Position numbers and translations under genes: made by a program
The notes under the pieces: generated by a model
What the model saw: only the letters and a program-made list of their open reading frames with translations
What the model was told of the DNA's origin: nothing
The model's database searches: none
NCBI RefSeq assembly: GCF_900167915.1
Contig: NZ_FUYM01000003.1
Span: 372,001-436,000, forward strand
Direction: 5' to 3'
DNA from: Rhizorhabdus histidinilytica
GTDB lineage: Bacteria > Pseudomonadota > Alphaproteobacteria > Sphingomonadales > Sphingomonadaceae
Length of the DNA stretch: 64,000 bases
Shown here: positions 19,179-27,947 of the stretch, one piece after another
How positions within the stretch are numbered: position 1 is the first letter of the stretch
Layout of the letters: the number at the start of each line of letters is the position of its first letter

Positions 19179-19206
19179 ATATAGTCAAACGCTGACGAAC
19201 GACCAG
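19179..19206 (-). promoter_or_regulatory. Probable sigma-32 promoter of grpE
   Basis: On the minus strand CTGG-N17-ACTATAT approximates CTTG-N17-CYTATNT with one mismatch in each box. Position, about 50 bases ahead of grpE, and the shared function with dnaK support it. Confidence 0.5.
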
Positions 19207-19265
19207 TGCTCGCGTTCGATTTCATCCGCTTCACGGACGGGGAAACAGGCGTTAGGGGCTGCGCC

Positions 19266-20375
19266 ATGTCGATCCTCGACGCCCATCGCGAAGCTCTCGC
19301 CCAGATCGCCCGGCGTTCGCGCACCCGCAGCCTGATCCCGCGCGCGGGCCACGACTTCGCCTCGAACGACTATCTGGGCCTGTCGCGATCGGCCGAGCTG
19401 CGCGCCGCCGTCGCCACCGCGCTCGACCGCGGTGTTGCGATCGGCGCGGGCGGGTCGCGGCTGCTGCGCGGCAACGATCCCGAGCATGAGGCGCTGGAGA
19501 TCGAGGCCGCGGCCTTCTTCGGCAGCGAAGCGAGCCTGTTCTTCTCCTCGGGCTTCGCCGCGAACAGCGCGATCTTCTCGACCCTTCCGGGCGGCCGCGA
19601 CCTGATCGTCCACGATGCGCTGATCCACGCCAGCGCGCATGAGGGGATGCGGCTCGGCCGCGCGGCGACGGTCGCCGCCCAGCACAACGACGTCGGTGCC
19701 TTCGCCGACGCGATCGCCCGCTGGCGCGCCGGGGGGAACAAGGGCCGCGTCTGGATCGCGGTCGAAAGCCTCTACAGCATGGACGGCGACAAGGCCCCGC
19801 TTGCCGAGCTGGCGGCGCTCGCCGATCGCGAGGAGGCCTTCCTGCTGATCGACGACGCCCATGCCGTCGGCGTCTTTGGCGGCGACGGTCGGGGCCTCGC
19901 CGACGGTCTCGACGGCCGCGAGAACGTCGTCGTGCTGCGGACCTGCGGCAAGGCGCTGGGCTGCGAGGGGGCGCTGGTCTGCTGCCCCCGTGTCATCGCC
20001 GACATATTGATCAACAAGGGACGCGGCTTCATCTTCTCGACCGCGCCCTCGCCGCTCGCCGCCGCCGCCGTCCGCGCCAGCCTCAACCTCGTCCGCGCCC
20101 AGCCCGAACGGCGCGAGCGGCTCGCCCGGCTCGTCGCCTTCGCGGGCGAGCGACTGCCGCCCAGCGGATCGCAGATCGTCCCCGTCATCCTCGGCGACGA
20201 CGCCCGCGCCATGGCGGTCGCTGCCGGACTCCAGCGGCGCGGCTTCGACGTCCGCGGCATCCGGCCACCGACCGTGCCGACCGGCACCGCCCGGCTGCGC
20301 ATCTCGCTGACCCTCAACGTCGACGAGGCCGCGGTCGCGGCCCTCGCCGACGCCGTCACGGAGCTGACCGCATGA
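19266..20375 (+). CDS. bioF: 8-amino-7-oxononanoate synthase
   Basis: 369 residues from the ATG at 19266; the longer upstream frame overlaps the grpE promoter and was rejected. A PLP-dependent alpha-oxoamine synthase: SNDYLGLS at the start, glycine-rich [21 protein letters not shown] and the PLP lysine K229 in [13 protein letters not shown]. It condenses pimeloyl-ACP (or CoA) with alanine in biotin synthesis. First gene of a bioF-bioD-bioA operon; the end overlaps bioD by four bases. Confidence 0.93.
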   Translation: MSILDAHREALAQIARRSRTRSLIPRAGHDFASNDYLGLSRSAELRAAVATALDRGVAIGAGGSRLLRGNDPEHEALEIEAAAFFGSEASLFFSSGFAANSAIFSTLPGGRDLIVHDALIHASAHEGMRLGRAATVAAQHNDVGAFADAIARWRAGGNKGRVWIAVESLYSMDGDKAPLAELAALADREEAFLLIDDAHAVGVFGGDGRGLADGLDGRENVVVLRTCGKALGCEGALVCCPRVIADILINKGRGFIFSTAPSPLAAAAVRASLNLVRAQPERRERLARLVAFAGERLPPSGSQIVPVILGDDARAMAVAAGLQRRGFDVRGIRPPTVPTGTARLRISLTLNVDEAAVAALADAVTELTA

Positions 20376-21001
20376 CCCGCGCGATCGTCGTCACCGCCAC
20401 CGACACCGACGTCGGCAAGACCGTCTTCTCCGCCGGGCTCGCCGGCATGCTCGACGGCTGCTACTGGAAGCCGGTGCAGGCCGGGCTGGCCGATGGCACC
20501 GACAGCGACACGGTGCGCCGCCTGTCCGGCCTCCCCGACGATCGAGTCCTGCCCGAGGCCTATCGCCTCGAAACCCCCGCCTCGCCGCACCATGCCGCGG
20601 CGATCGACAATGTCGTGATCGATCCCTCGCTACTCGCGCCGCCGCCCTGCGACCGGCGGCTGGTGATCGAGGGCGCGGGCGGGCTGCTGGTGCCGCTGGC
20701 GGGCGGGCTGCTGTTCGCCGACATCTTCGCGGGCTGGCGGTTCGAGACGGTGGTGGTGGCGCGGACCGCGCTCGGGACGATCAACCACAGCCTGCTGACG
20801 ATCGAGGCGCTGCGCGCGCGCGACATCCCGATCCTCGGCATCGCCTTCATCGGCGATCCGCAGGAGGAGAGCGAGCGGACGATCGCCGCGATCGGCGGCG
20901 TCCGGCGGTTGGGCCGCCTGCCCCGGCTCGACCCGCTCGACGCCGGTACCCTCACCGCCGCCTTCGCCGCCGCCTTCTCGCCCGAGGATTTCGCCCCATG
21001 A
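20372..21001 (+). CDS. bioD: Dethiobiotin synthetase
   Basis: 209 residues. The P-loop [16 protein letters not shown] (about 9-24) binds [19 protein letters not shown] carries the diaminopelargonate-binding lysine; [15 protein letters not shown] is the metal/phosphate loop. It carboxylates 7,8-diaminopelargonate to close the ureido ring. Start and stop overlap bioF and bioA (ATGA type), so the three are translated as one coupled unit. Confidence 0.94.
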   Translation: MTRAIVVTATDTDVGKTVFSAGLAGMLDGCYWKPVQAGLADGTDSDTVRRLSGLPDDRVLPEAYRLETPASPHHAAAIDNVVIDPSLLAPPPCDRRLVIEGAGGLLVPLAGGLLFADIFAGWRFETVVVARTALGTINHSLLTIEALRARDIPILGIAFIGDPQEESERTIAAIGGVRRLGRLPRLDPLDAGTLTAAFAAAFSPEDFAP

Positions 21002-22251
21002 GCTCGCCCGTCTGGCACCCCTTCACCCAGCACGGCCTGGACGAGGAGATTCCGCGGATCGAGCGGGCGGAAGGCGCCGTGCTCCACGCCGCCGACGGCC
21101 GCCGCTATGTCGACGCGATCTCGTCCTGGTGGGTGACGACGCACGGCCATTGCAATCCCAGGATCATGGCCGCGATCCGCGCCCAGACGGAGAAGCTCGA
21201 CCAGCTGATCTTCGCCGGCTGGACCCACGAGCCGGCCGAGACGCTGGCGCGCGCGCTGGTCGACATCACCCCCGCCGGGCTCGACCATGTCTTCTTCTCC
21301 GACAGCGGATCGACGAGCGTCGAGGTGGCGCTGAAGATGGCGCTCGGCACCTGGCTCAACCGGGGCAAGCCGCGCCACCGCATCGTCGTGATGGAGCACA
21401 GCTACCATGGCGACACGATCGGCGCGATGTCGGTTGGCGAGCGCGGGGTCTACAACCGCGCCTACCAGCCGCTGCTGTTCGACGTCGACACCCTGCCCTT
21501 CCCGACCGGCGACGGCGACCGGACGATCGCCGCGCTCGAGGCGATCTGCGCACAGGACCCGCCGCCCGCCGCGCTGATCGTCGAGCCGCTGATCCTCGGG
21601 GCCGGGGGGATGCTGATCTATCCGCCGCACGTGCTGAAGGCGCTGCGCGACATCTGCGCGCGGGAGGGGGTGCTGTTCATCGCCGACGAGGTGATGACCG
21701 GCTGGGGCCGCACCGGCATGCTCTTCGCCTGCCAGCACGCCGGGGTGAAACCCGACCTGATGTGCCTGTCCAAGGGACTGACCGGCGGCGCGATCCCGCT
21801 GGCGGCGACGCTCGCGACGCGGGACATCTTCGACGCGCACCTGTCGCAGGACCGCGCGACGATGTTCTTCCATTCGTCGAGCTACACCGCCAACCCGATC
21901 GCCTGCGCGGCCGCCAACGCCAATATCGCGATCTGGCAGGAGGAGCCGGTGCTCGACCGGATCGGCGCGCTCGTCCACCGCCAGGCGCGGCGGCTCGATC
22001 GGCTCGACCATCCCTTGATCGTCGGCAAGCGCCAGCTCGGCACGATCACGGCGATGGAGTTCGTCGATCCCTATGGCGACTATCTGTCGGCGATGGCGCC
22101 GATGCTCGGCCGCTTCTTCCGCGATAACGGCCTGCTGCTCCGGCCGATGGGCAACACCATCTATGTGATGCCGCCTTATTGTATAGACGATAAGGACCTC
22201 GACGCGATCTACGACGCGATCCTCGCGGCAGCGCTGGAGATGGCAGCATGA
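20998..22251 (+). CDS. bioA: Adenosylmethionine-8-amino-7-oxononanoate aminotransferase
   Basis: 417 residues. Class III aminotransferase with [10 protein letters not shown] (the paired tryptophans are typical of BioA), [28 protein letters not shown] and PLP lysine K259 in [15 protein letters not shown]. It uses S-adenosylmethionine as amino donor to make 7,8-diaminopelargonate. bioB and bioC are not in the window. Confidence 0.94.
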   Translation: MSSPVWHPFTQHGLDEEIPRIERAEGAVLHAADGRRYVDAISSWWVTTHGHCNPRIMAAIRAQTEKLDQLIFAGWTHEPAETLARALVDITPAGLDHVFFSDSGSTSVEVALKMALGTWLNRGKPRHRIVVMEHSYHGDTIGAMSVGERGVYNRAYQPLLFDVDTLPFPTGDGDRTIAALEAICAQDPPPAALIVEPLILGAGGMLIYPPHVLKALRDICAREGVLFIADEVMTGWGRTGMLFACQHAGVKPDLMCLSKGLTGGAIPLAATLATRDIFDAHLSQDRATMFFHSSSYTANPIACAAANANIAIWQEEPVLDRIGALVHRQARRLDRLDHPLIVGKRQLGTITAMEFVDPYGDYLSAMAPMLGRFFRDNGLLLRPMGNTIYVMPPYCIDDKDLDAIYDAILAAALEMAA

Positions 22252-22382
22252 AGAAGCAGATCGTCGCCGCGATCCTGCTGCTCGTCCTGTTGCTGCCGAT
22301 GTTCGCGGGGATCAGCCGGATCAAGCGCCTGCCACGCGCGCCGAACAAGGACGACGAGGGTTCCGACGACAGCGCCGTCTGA
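22248..22382 (+). CDS. 44-residue membrane peptide coupled to bioA
   Basis: The ATG overlaps the bioA stop (ATGA), and the frame encodes [20 protein letters not shown], then GISRIKRLPRAPNKDDEGSDDSAV and TGA. It has two lysines, one strongly hydrophobic helix, a basic patch and an acidic tail, as in a small inner-membrane peptide with the tail in the cytoplasm or periplasm. The overlap with bioA and the coherent composition make it likely to be translated. Function unknown; no sequence family recognised. Confidence 0.6.
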   Translation: MKKQIVAAILLLVLLLPMFAGISRIKRLPRAPNKDDEGSDDSAV

Positions 22383-22443
22383 GCCGCAACCCTTCGTTAA
22401 CCATGATCAGCGATAATTAAGGGGTGTTAACAGGACCCCTCTC

Positions 22444-23313
22444 ATGAGCCTGCCGGGCTTCGGCCGCGTCGAGCGGGAGGCCGGCGTGCGCGGGGCGATC
22501 GGCCGCGCGGCGCAGCGGGTCGGGGTCGACTTCACCTATCTGCTCAACCAGGCGCGCTCGGAGAGCGGGCTGAACCCGAACGCCCAGGCGCGATCGAGTT
22601 CGGCCGGCGGGCTGTTCCAGTTCATCGACCAGAGCTGGCTCGGCGCGGTCAAGATGTACGGCGCGAAGCACGGCCTCGGCTGGGCCGCCGACGCGATCAG
22701 CCGGCGCGGCGACGGGAGCTGGAAGGTCGACCGCGCGGTGCGCGACCAGGTGATGGCGCTCAAGAACGACCCCGACGCCTCTTCGCTGATGGCTGCCGAG
22801 TTCGCGAGCGACAACGCCGACGGGCTGAAGGCGTCGCTCGGCCGCCAGCCGCGCTCGGCCGATCTCTATTTCGCCCACTTCCTGGGCCTCGAAGGCGCGA
22901 CCCGTTTCCTCAAGGCCGCCGACGCGCGCCCCGACGCCAGCGCCGCCGCGCTCTTCCCGCGCGAGGCGCGCGCCAATCGCTCGATCTTCTACGACGGCGG
23001 CGGCAACGCCCGATCGCTGTCGCAGGTCTATGCGCTGATGGCGAAGAAGATCGACGACAATGGCGCGCCGCCGAACGCCACACCCGCGAAGCCCGGCGAC
23101 GCCTTCGGCGCCGACACGCTCCGCCTTGCCTATGCGAAGGAGGTGTTCGAGGGCGACGGCAAGGCGACCCCCGACACCAGCGAGATGCTGGCGATGATCG
23201 GCAACCAGCGGCTCAACCTGCTCAAGCCCAATCCCGCAAATGCGAGGCTCGCCTATATGATGCTCGCCGCCGACGGCAACGGCAGCATCACCGACACCAG
23301 CCTCGACGCCTGA
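22444..23313 (+). CDS. Lytic transglycosylase-like protein beside flagellar genes, no signal peptide
   Basis: 289 residues. Residues about 15-110 form an SLT domain: catalytic glutamate E40 in QARSESGLNP, followed by SSAGGLFQFIDQSW. Such enzymes open peptidoglycan for passage of the flagellar rod (SltF in Rhodobacter is the model). Unlike SltF there is no signal peptide or membrane helix at the N-terminus, so export may use the flagellar secretion system. The C-terminal half (residues 170-289) is unrecognised. It lies tail to tail with motB, next to a flagellar operon whose FlgJ lacks a hydrolase domain. Confidence 0.82.
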   Translation: MSLPGFGRVEREAGVRGAIGRAAQRVGVDFTYLLNQARSESGLNPNAQARSSSAGGLFQFIDQSWLGAVKMYGAKHGLGWAADAISRRGDGSWKVDRAVRDQVMALKNDPDASSLMAAEFASDNADGLKASLGRQPRSADLYFAHFLGLEGATRFLKAADARPDASAAALFPREARANRSIFYDGGGNARSLSQVYALMAKKIDDNGAPPNATPAKPGDAFGADTLRLAYAKEVFEGDGKATPDTSEMLAMIGNQRLNLLKPNPANARLAYMMLAADGNGSITDTSLDA

Positions 23314-23362
23314 CGGCGTTCCCGCGTCACCGAAAGCGTAACCGTTTGGGACGAATGGACTG

Positions 23363-24361
23363 TTAGTGTCCGGCGTCCTGCTTCCCTGCCTTGCGCGCCG
23401 CGATCTGCGCCAGCCCGGCGGCGGGCATCGCGGTCGGGTCGCTCGCACCGCCTCCCGCCATCAGGTCGACCGGTCCCTCGGCGGTATCCCCCGCCGACCA
23501 GGCCAGGGTAATCGACATGCGCCGGTTGCGCGGATCATAGGGATCGCCCGCGACATAGGGCTCGCGATCGGCGACGCCCTCGATCCGCGCGAAGCGGGTG
23601 TTGGCGACGCCGAAGTCGGAAAGGGCGCGACGGGTCGCCTCGGCCCGCGCGGCCGAGAGCGTCCAGTTGTTGACGGTGCGGCCCTTGGAATAGGGCATCG
23701 CATCGGTATGCCCGCGCACGATCACCGAATTGTCTGCGAAATTGGTCACCTCGGCGACCTGTTTCATCAGCGCGCGCGCTTCCGGCGAAAGCTCGTCGGT
23801 GCCCGACCGGAACATCGCGAAGTCGGCCTGGTCCACCAGGTCGATCCGCAACCCCTCGCGCGTCTCGACCATCCGCACATTGTGCATCATCTTCGCAAGC
23901 TTGGGATCGGCCGCCATCTTCGCCTGAAGCAGCAGCTTGAGCTTCTGGAAGGCCGCGCGATCGCGTGACTTGGCCGCACCGGCCCCCTCCTTCTCGCCGC
24001 CCGACGCATCCTTGGGGATGCTGATCGACTTCGACCCGGTCTGGGCCGCGCGGTGCGGGTAATTGTCCTTGTCGACCACCGACTCGCCGCCGAAGATGCC
24101 GTTGGAGCCGGCGCTCTTCTCCTTGAACTGGACCATCGTCGGCGTGAAATAGTCAGCGATGCCCTTGCGCTGCTTCTCGTTGGTCGCGCCGAGGATCCAC
24201 ATCAGCAGGAAGAAGGCCATCATCGCCGTCACGAAGTCGGCATAGGCGACCTTCCAGGCGCCGCCATGATGGCCGCCATGACCTTCCGCGATGATCTTCT
24301 TGATGATGATCGGGCGGGGTTCGGGCTCGTTCCTGCCGCGCTTCGTGGGCGATTGCGCCAT
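23363..24361 (-). CDS. motB: Flagellar stator protein MotB
   Basis: 332 residues. The single membrane helix follows AWKVAYADFVTAMMAFFLLM, with D42 as the proton-binding aspartate. The periplasmic part has the plug region and an OmpA-like peptidoglycan-binding domain (VIVRGHTDAMPYSKG, then NWTLSAARAEATRRAL). It anchors the MotA channel to the cell wall. 30 bases downstream of motA on the same strand; the pair follows a sigma-28 type promoter. Confidence 0.95.
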   Translation of the reverse strand: MAQSPTKRGRNEPEPRPIIIKKIIAEGHGGHHGGAWKVAYADFVTAMMAFFLLMWILGATNEKQRKGIADYFTPTMVQFKEKSAGSNGIFGGESVVDKDNYPHRAAQTGSKSISIPKDASGGEKEGAGAAKSRDRAAFQKLKLLLQAKMAADPKLAKMMHNVRMVETREGLRIDLVDQADFAMFRSGTDELSPEARALMKQVAEVTNFADNSVIVRGHTDAMPYSKGRTVNNWTLSAARAEATRRALSDFGVANTRFARIEGVADREPYVAGDPYDPRNRRMSITLAWSAGDTAEGPVDLMAGGGASDPTAMPAAGLAQIAARKAGKQDAGH

Positions 24362-24391
24362 GGTGGAGGCGTTCCTCTATGCGCCGTGGGC

Positions 24392-25255
24392 TCAGCGGCC
24401 GCGCATGCCGTCGAACACGTCGGCGAAGGCGGGCTGGTTGACATGGGTGATGCCCGAGCGGGCGGCTTCGATCACCAGCGGCAGCGGGTGGCCGTGCAGC
24501 GAGGCGATGATGATCTGCTTGACGACGCCGTAGATGGCGGCGTCGGCCTCGATCACCTGGCGACAGCGGCCGGCGAAGGGGCCGACGATGCCATAGGCGA
24601 GCAACACGCCCAGGAAGGTGCCGACCAGCGCCGAGCCGATCATCGCGCCGAGGATCGCCGGCGGCTTGTCGATCGAGCCCATCGTCTTCACCACGCCGAG
24701 AACGGCCGCGACGATGCCGAGCGCGGGCAGCGAGTCGGCGAGGTTCTGCATCGCGTCGGCGGGCTTGATCTCGTCATGGTGGTGCGTCTTCAGCGCGTTG
24801 TCCATGACGTCCTCGACCGCCATCGGATCGAGCGTGCCCGAGGAGATGACCACCAGACGCAGCGTGTCGGTGATCATGTGGATCAACGTATCGTCCTTGA
24901 GCAGCTTCGGATATTCGGCGAACAGGGTCGAGCTCTTGGGGTCCTCGATATGCGGCTCGAGCGCGACGGGTCCCTCGGTCCGCAGCTTCTTCATCAGCGT
25001 CGAGACGAGGAAGATGACGTCGAGATAGTCCTTCTTGTTATACCTCGGCCCCTTGAAGACCTTGGCGAAGCCGCCGCCGAGCGCCTTGAGCTCCTTCATC
25101 GAGTTGCCGGCAACGACCGCGCCGAGCGCGGCGCCGCCGATGATCAGCATCTCGTGCGGGATGGCATGCAGCACGGGTTCCAGGTCGCCGCCGGTGAAGG
25201 CGAATCCCCCGAACACCATGGCGAAGAGAATGACCAGGCCGATGCCAGCAAACAT
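24392..25255 (-). CDS. motA: Flagellar stator protein MotA
   Basis: 287 residues with four membrane helices: GIGLVILFAMVFGGFAFTGG at the start, then a second, a large cytoplasmic loop with the charged residues that contact FliG, and ALGIVAAVLGVVKTMGSI and MIGSALVGTFLGVLLAYGIV. It forms the ion channel with MotB. Length and PAILGAMIGSALVG fit the long alphaproteobacterial MotA type. Confidence 0.95.
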   Translation of the reverse strand: MFAGIGLVILFAMVFGGFAFTGGDLEPVLHAIPHEMLIIGGAALGAVVAGNSMKELKALGGGFAKVFKGPRYNKKDYLDVIFLVSTLMKKLRTEGPVALEPHIEDPKSSTLFAEYPKLLKDDTLIHMITDTLRLVVISSGTLDPMAVEDVMDNALKTHHHDEIKPADAMQNLADSLPALGIVAAVLGVVKTMGSIDKPPAILGAMIGSALVGTFLGVLLAYGIVGPFAGRCRQVIEADAAIYGVVKQIIIASLHGHPLPLVIEAARSGITHVNQPAFADVFDGMRGR

Positions 25256-25319
25256 GAACGCTTACTCCCAGGAATTCCGTCGGGTCCGGGTCCGGCGGCC
25301 CGTCCCTCCCCCATCACCG

Positions 25320-25346
25320 TTAACGGCACGAAAAGCAGATGCTTTA
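25320..25346 (-). promoter_or_regulatory. FliA (sigma-28) promoter of motAB
   Basis: On the minus strand TAAA-N15-GCCGTTAA, close to the sigma-28 consensus TAAA-N15-GCCGATAA. It lies in the 113-base gap between flgL and motA and matches sites before other late flagellar genes in this window, separating motAB from the flg operon. Confidence 0.8.
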
Positions 25347-25368
25347 TCCATGCCGCGTCACCTCGGCC

Positions 25369-26226
25369 CTACCGTAGAAAATCAAACAAGGTGTTGCTGT
25401 TGACCTTGGCGAAGGCGGCCTGCGCGGCCTGCAGCGTCAGGGTCTTGGCGTTGAGCTTCATGATCGCCGCCGCGACGTCGGTGTCCTCGAGCGAGCTGCG
25501 TTCCTCGGCGAGCTGGGTCGAGACGCCTTCGAGCGTGTCGGCCGCGACGTCGAGCTGCTGGGCGCGGACGCCCTGCGCGGCGCGCTGGTCGGTGACGTGC
25601 TGGACCGCGACGTCGATGTCCGACAGCGCGATGTCGGCGGCGGCGCGACGCGCTGTGGCGTCATCGGTGGAGATCGCATCGATCGCGGTTCCGATCACAT
25701 CGTCGAGATCGCCGGTGCCATGGGTATAGGCGATGCCTTCGAACACGGTCGAGCGCTGCGCCGTCGCCGCCAGCCGCACCGTCGACGACACCGATATCTG
25801 CAGCGGGGCGTCGGTCGGGAACAGCGGCTGGCCGGTCGGCGTGGTCGCGGTGGAGATGTTGCTGAGCGCGGTGCGCAGCGATTGCAGCTCCAGCACCATC
25901 GCCGCGCGATCGGCGGGTGAGGCCGAATCCGACCGCCCGGCAAGCGTCAGCTCCTTCACGCGATTGAAGATGTCGGCCATGTTGCCCATCTGCGTGTCGA
26001 CCTGCGCGGCGACCGACTGCGCGGTCTGGATGTTGCGCGACCAGGTGACCTGGTCGGCCTGCACGCGGCGCAGCTCGGCGATGCGAGCCGCCGAAATCGG
26101 ATCGTCGGACGCCTTCTGCACCTTCTTGCCGGTCGAGATCTCGGTCTGGGCGCGGGCGATCTCCTCGCCCAGCTTCGCCTGCCGGTTGATTTGCGCAATG
26201 GCGCTGTAGCGGGTCGCGGAGATCAC
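25369..26226 (-). CDS. flgL: Flagellar hook-filament junction protein FlgL
   Basis: 285 residues. The flagellin-like N-terminal coiled coil begins ISATRYSAIAQINRQ, and the C-terminal heptad region ends NAKTLTLQAAQAAFAKVNSN. FlgL caps the junction between hook and filament together with FlgK. Last gene of the flgB-to-flgL operon, 12 bases after flgK. Confidence 0.93.
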   Translation of the reverse strand: MISATRYSAIAQINRQAKLGEEIARAQTEISTGKKVQKASDDPISAARIAELRRVQADQVTWSRNIQTAQSVAAQVDTQMGNMADIFNRVKELTLAGRSDSASPADRAAMVLELQSLRTALSNISTATTPTGQPLFPTDAPLQISVSSTVRLAATAQRSTVFEGIAYTHGTGDLDDVIGTAIDAISTDDATARRAAADIALSDIDVAVQHVTDQRAAQGVRAQQLDVAADTLEGVSTQLAEERSSLEDTDVAAAIMKLNAKTLTLQAAQAAFAKVNSNTLFDFLR

Positions 26227-26238
26227 CGGTCAATCCTT

Positions 26239-27591
26239 CTAATTGAACAAGCCCAGGATTTCCTGGAGGGTTTCGCGAGCGATCTGGATGATCCTGGCCG
26301 AACCGTTATAGGCCTGCTGGAACCGCAGGAGCTGGGCCGCCTCGACATCGAGATCGACGCCCGTGACGTCGTCGAGCTGCTGGTAGGCGCCGTCGCGCTG
26401 GGACGCGGTCGCCGACTGTTCCGCCTTGGCGGCCGACACGCTCTGCGCATGCGCCGAGACCAGCTGCGACCATTGCGCCTCCGGTCCGCTGGCATTGCGA
26501 TAGTCCTTCAGCGCAAGCGCGTTGCCGTTGGCGACGCCGCCTTTCGCGGCGGCGATCTTCGACAGGTCGGTGGTCGCGACCTCCAGCGTGTCCGCGGTGG
26601 TGCCGGTGATCAGTGCCGCGCCCGGATCGCCATTACGGTCGACGCCAGCGGCGTTCCATTCGTTGATTACCTGCGCGAAGCGGCCGGCGATCGTGTCGAG
26701 CGCTTCTCGGCGCGAGGCGATGACGTTGGCGGCGTCGGCGAGCCCGGCGAGCGCGCCCGACTGCGGATTCATCGCCATCTCGCCGCCGAAGCCGGAGGCG
26801 ATCAGCGAGAACCGGCCGCTGTCCGACGCGACCAGGCCGACATAGCCGGCATTGGTGCTGGCGGCGTCGACCAGGGTGACGGTGCTGTCGCCGAGCAGCT
26901 TGACCGTGGCACGGCCGTCATCCTCCAGCTTCACGTCGATGCCGACGGTGTTGGAGATGCTTTGCAACACCTGGTCACGCTGGTCCTGGAGCAGCGCCTG
27001 CCCCGACGATCCCTCGCCGGCGCGGCGCAACGCCGAATTGATCTGCACCAGCGTGCGCAGGTCGTCATTGAGCTTGGCGACGCTGTTCTGCGCCGCGGTC
27101 GAGACGCCGTCCCCCGCCGAGCGCAGCGCGGTCGAGGTGGTCTTGAACTGGTTCACCGCATTGCCGAGTGCGGTCAGCAGGGTCAGCCGGTTGGTGTCGC
27201 TGCTGACGTCGGCGCTCATCGCCTCGGCGGCGGTGAACACGCTCGACATCTTCACGCCCAGGCCGACGTCGGAATCGTCGAGCGCCGCCTCGGCGGTGTC
27301 GAGCCAGGTCGCCTTCGCGTCGGCGCGAGCCGCCTCCGAATTGGCGAAGCGCGCATAGGTGCTGCGATAATTGTCGAAGATGCGCTGGACGCTGCCCGCC
27401 TCGACGCCGCCGAACACGGCGGACGAACGGTAGAGATAATTGTTCGACGACGAGACTGCGGACTCGTTGAGCACCACCTTGCGGCGGCTATACCCCTCGG
27501 TCTCCGCGTTCGAGACATTCTCGCCGACCGTGGCCAACGCGGTTCGATAGGCGACGACGCCCGAGCGGCCGATCTGAAGAAGATCGCTCAT
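26239..27591 (-). CDS. flgK: Flagellar hook-associated protein FlgK
   Basis: 450 residues. The N-terminus (SDLLQIGRSGVVAYRTALAT, then VGENVSNAETEGYSRR) matches the flg rod/hook family and FlgK, and the end has the LLRFQQAYNGSARIIQIARETLQEIL coiled coil. It joins hook to filament as HAP1. Its start overlaps the flgJ stop by four bases, so the two are translationally coupled. Shorter than enteric FlgK (about 550 residues) in the surface-exposed middle. Confidence 0.94.
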   Translation of the reverse strand: MSDLLQIGRSGVVAYRTALATVGENVSNAETEGYSRRKVVLNESAVSSSNNYLYRSSAVFGGVEAGSVQRIFDNYRSTYARFANSEAARADAKATWLDTAEAALDDSDVGLGVKMSSVFTAAEAMSADVSSDTNRLTLLTALGNAVNQFKTTSTALRSAGDGVSTAAQNSVAKLNDDLRTLVQINSALRRAGEGSSGQALLQDQRDQVLQSISNTVGIDVKLEDDGRATVKLLGDSTVTLVDAASTNAGYVGLVASDSGRFSLIASGFGGEMAMNPQSGALAGLADAANVIASRREALDTIAGRFAQVINEWNAAGVDRNGDPGAALITGTTADTLEVATTDLSKIAAAKGGVANGNALALKDYRNASGPEAQWSQLVSAHAQSVSAAKAEQSATASQRDGAYQQLDDVTGVDLDVEAAQLLRFQQAYNGSARIIQIARETLQEILGLFN

Positions 27592-27947
27592 CCGCTCGCC
27601 CCGTCAGCCTTGGCAGCGTCGGCCGACACCGCCGGATCGGCCGATCCGGTCGTGGCGGCGGGCTTTGCCACGCGCGCCTGGAACTGGCGGACGAGCAGGT
27701 CGGCGATGCCGATCGCGCCCTTGTTCGCGAGTTGGTCGGCGAGGTTCGAGTCCTGCATGTCGCGGAACTGGTCGGTCGCGTCGCTTCCGAACAGATCGTC
27801 ATCGCACAGCTTCGCGTCGCGGGTCGACTTGAGCATCTGGCGAGTGAAGATCGCCTCGAACTGCTTCGCGGCGGCCTTGAGCTGATCGAGCTCGCTCGCC
27901 TTGGGATCGGCGAGCGCGCCGATCTTCGCGGAAACGCTGCCGATCAT
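27588..27947 (-). CDS. flgJ: Rod-binding protein FlgJ, N-terminal domain only
   Basis: 119 residues. It contains only the rod-binding region: LKAAAKQFEAIFTRQMLKS and FRDMQDSNLADQLANKG, LADLLVRQF. The C-terminal muramidase domain of enteric FlgJ is missing, as in other alphaproteobacteria, so wall opening must be done by another enzyme (candidate at 22444-23313). Overlaps both flgI and flgK by four bases. Confidence 0.88.
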   Translation of the reverse strand: MIGSVSAKIGALADPKASELDQLKAAAKQFEAIFTRQMLKSTRDAKLCDDDLFGSDATDQFRDMQDSNLADQLANKGAIGIADLLVRQFQARVAKPAATTGSADPAVSADAAKADGASG

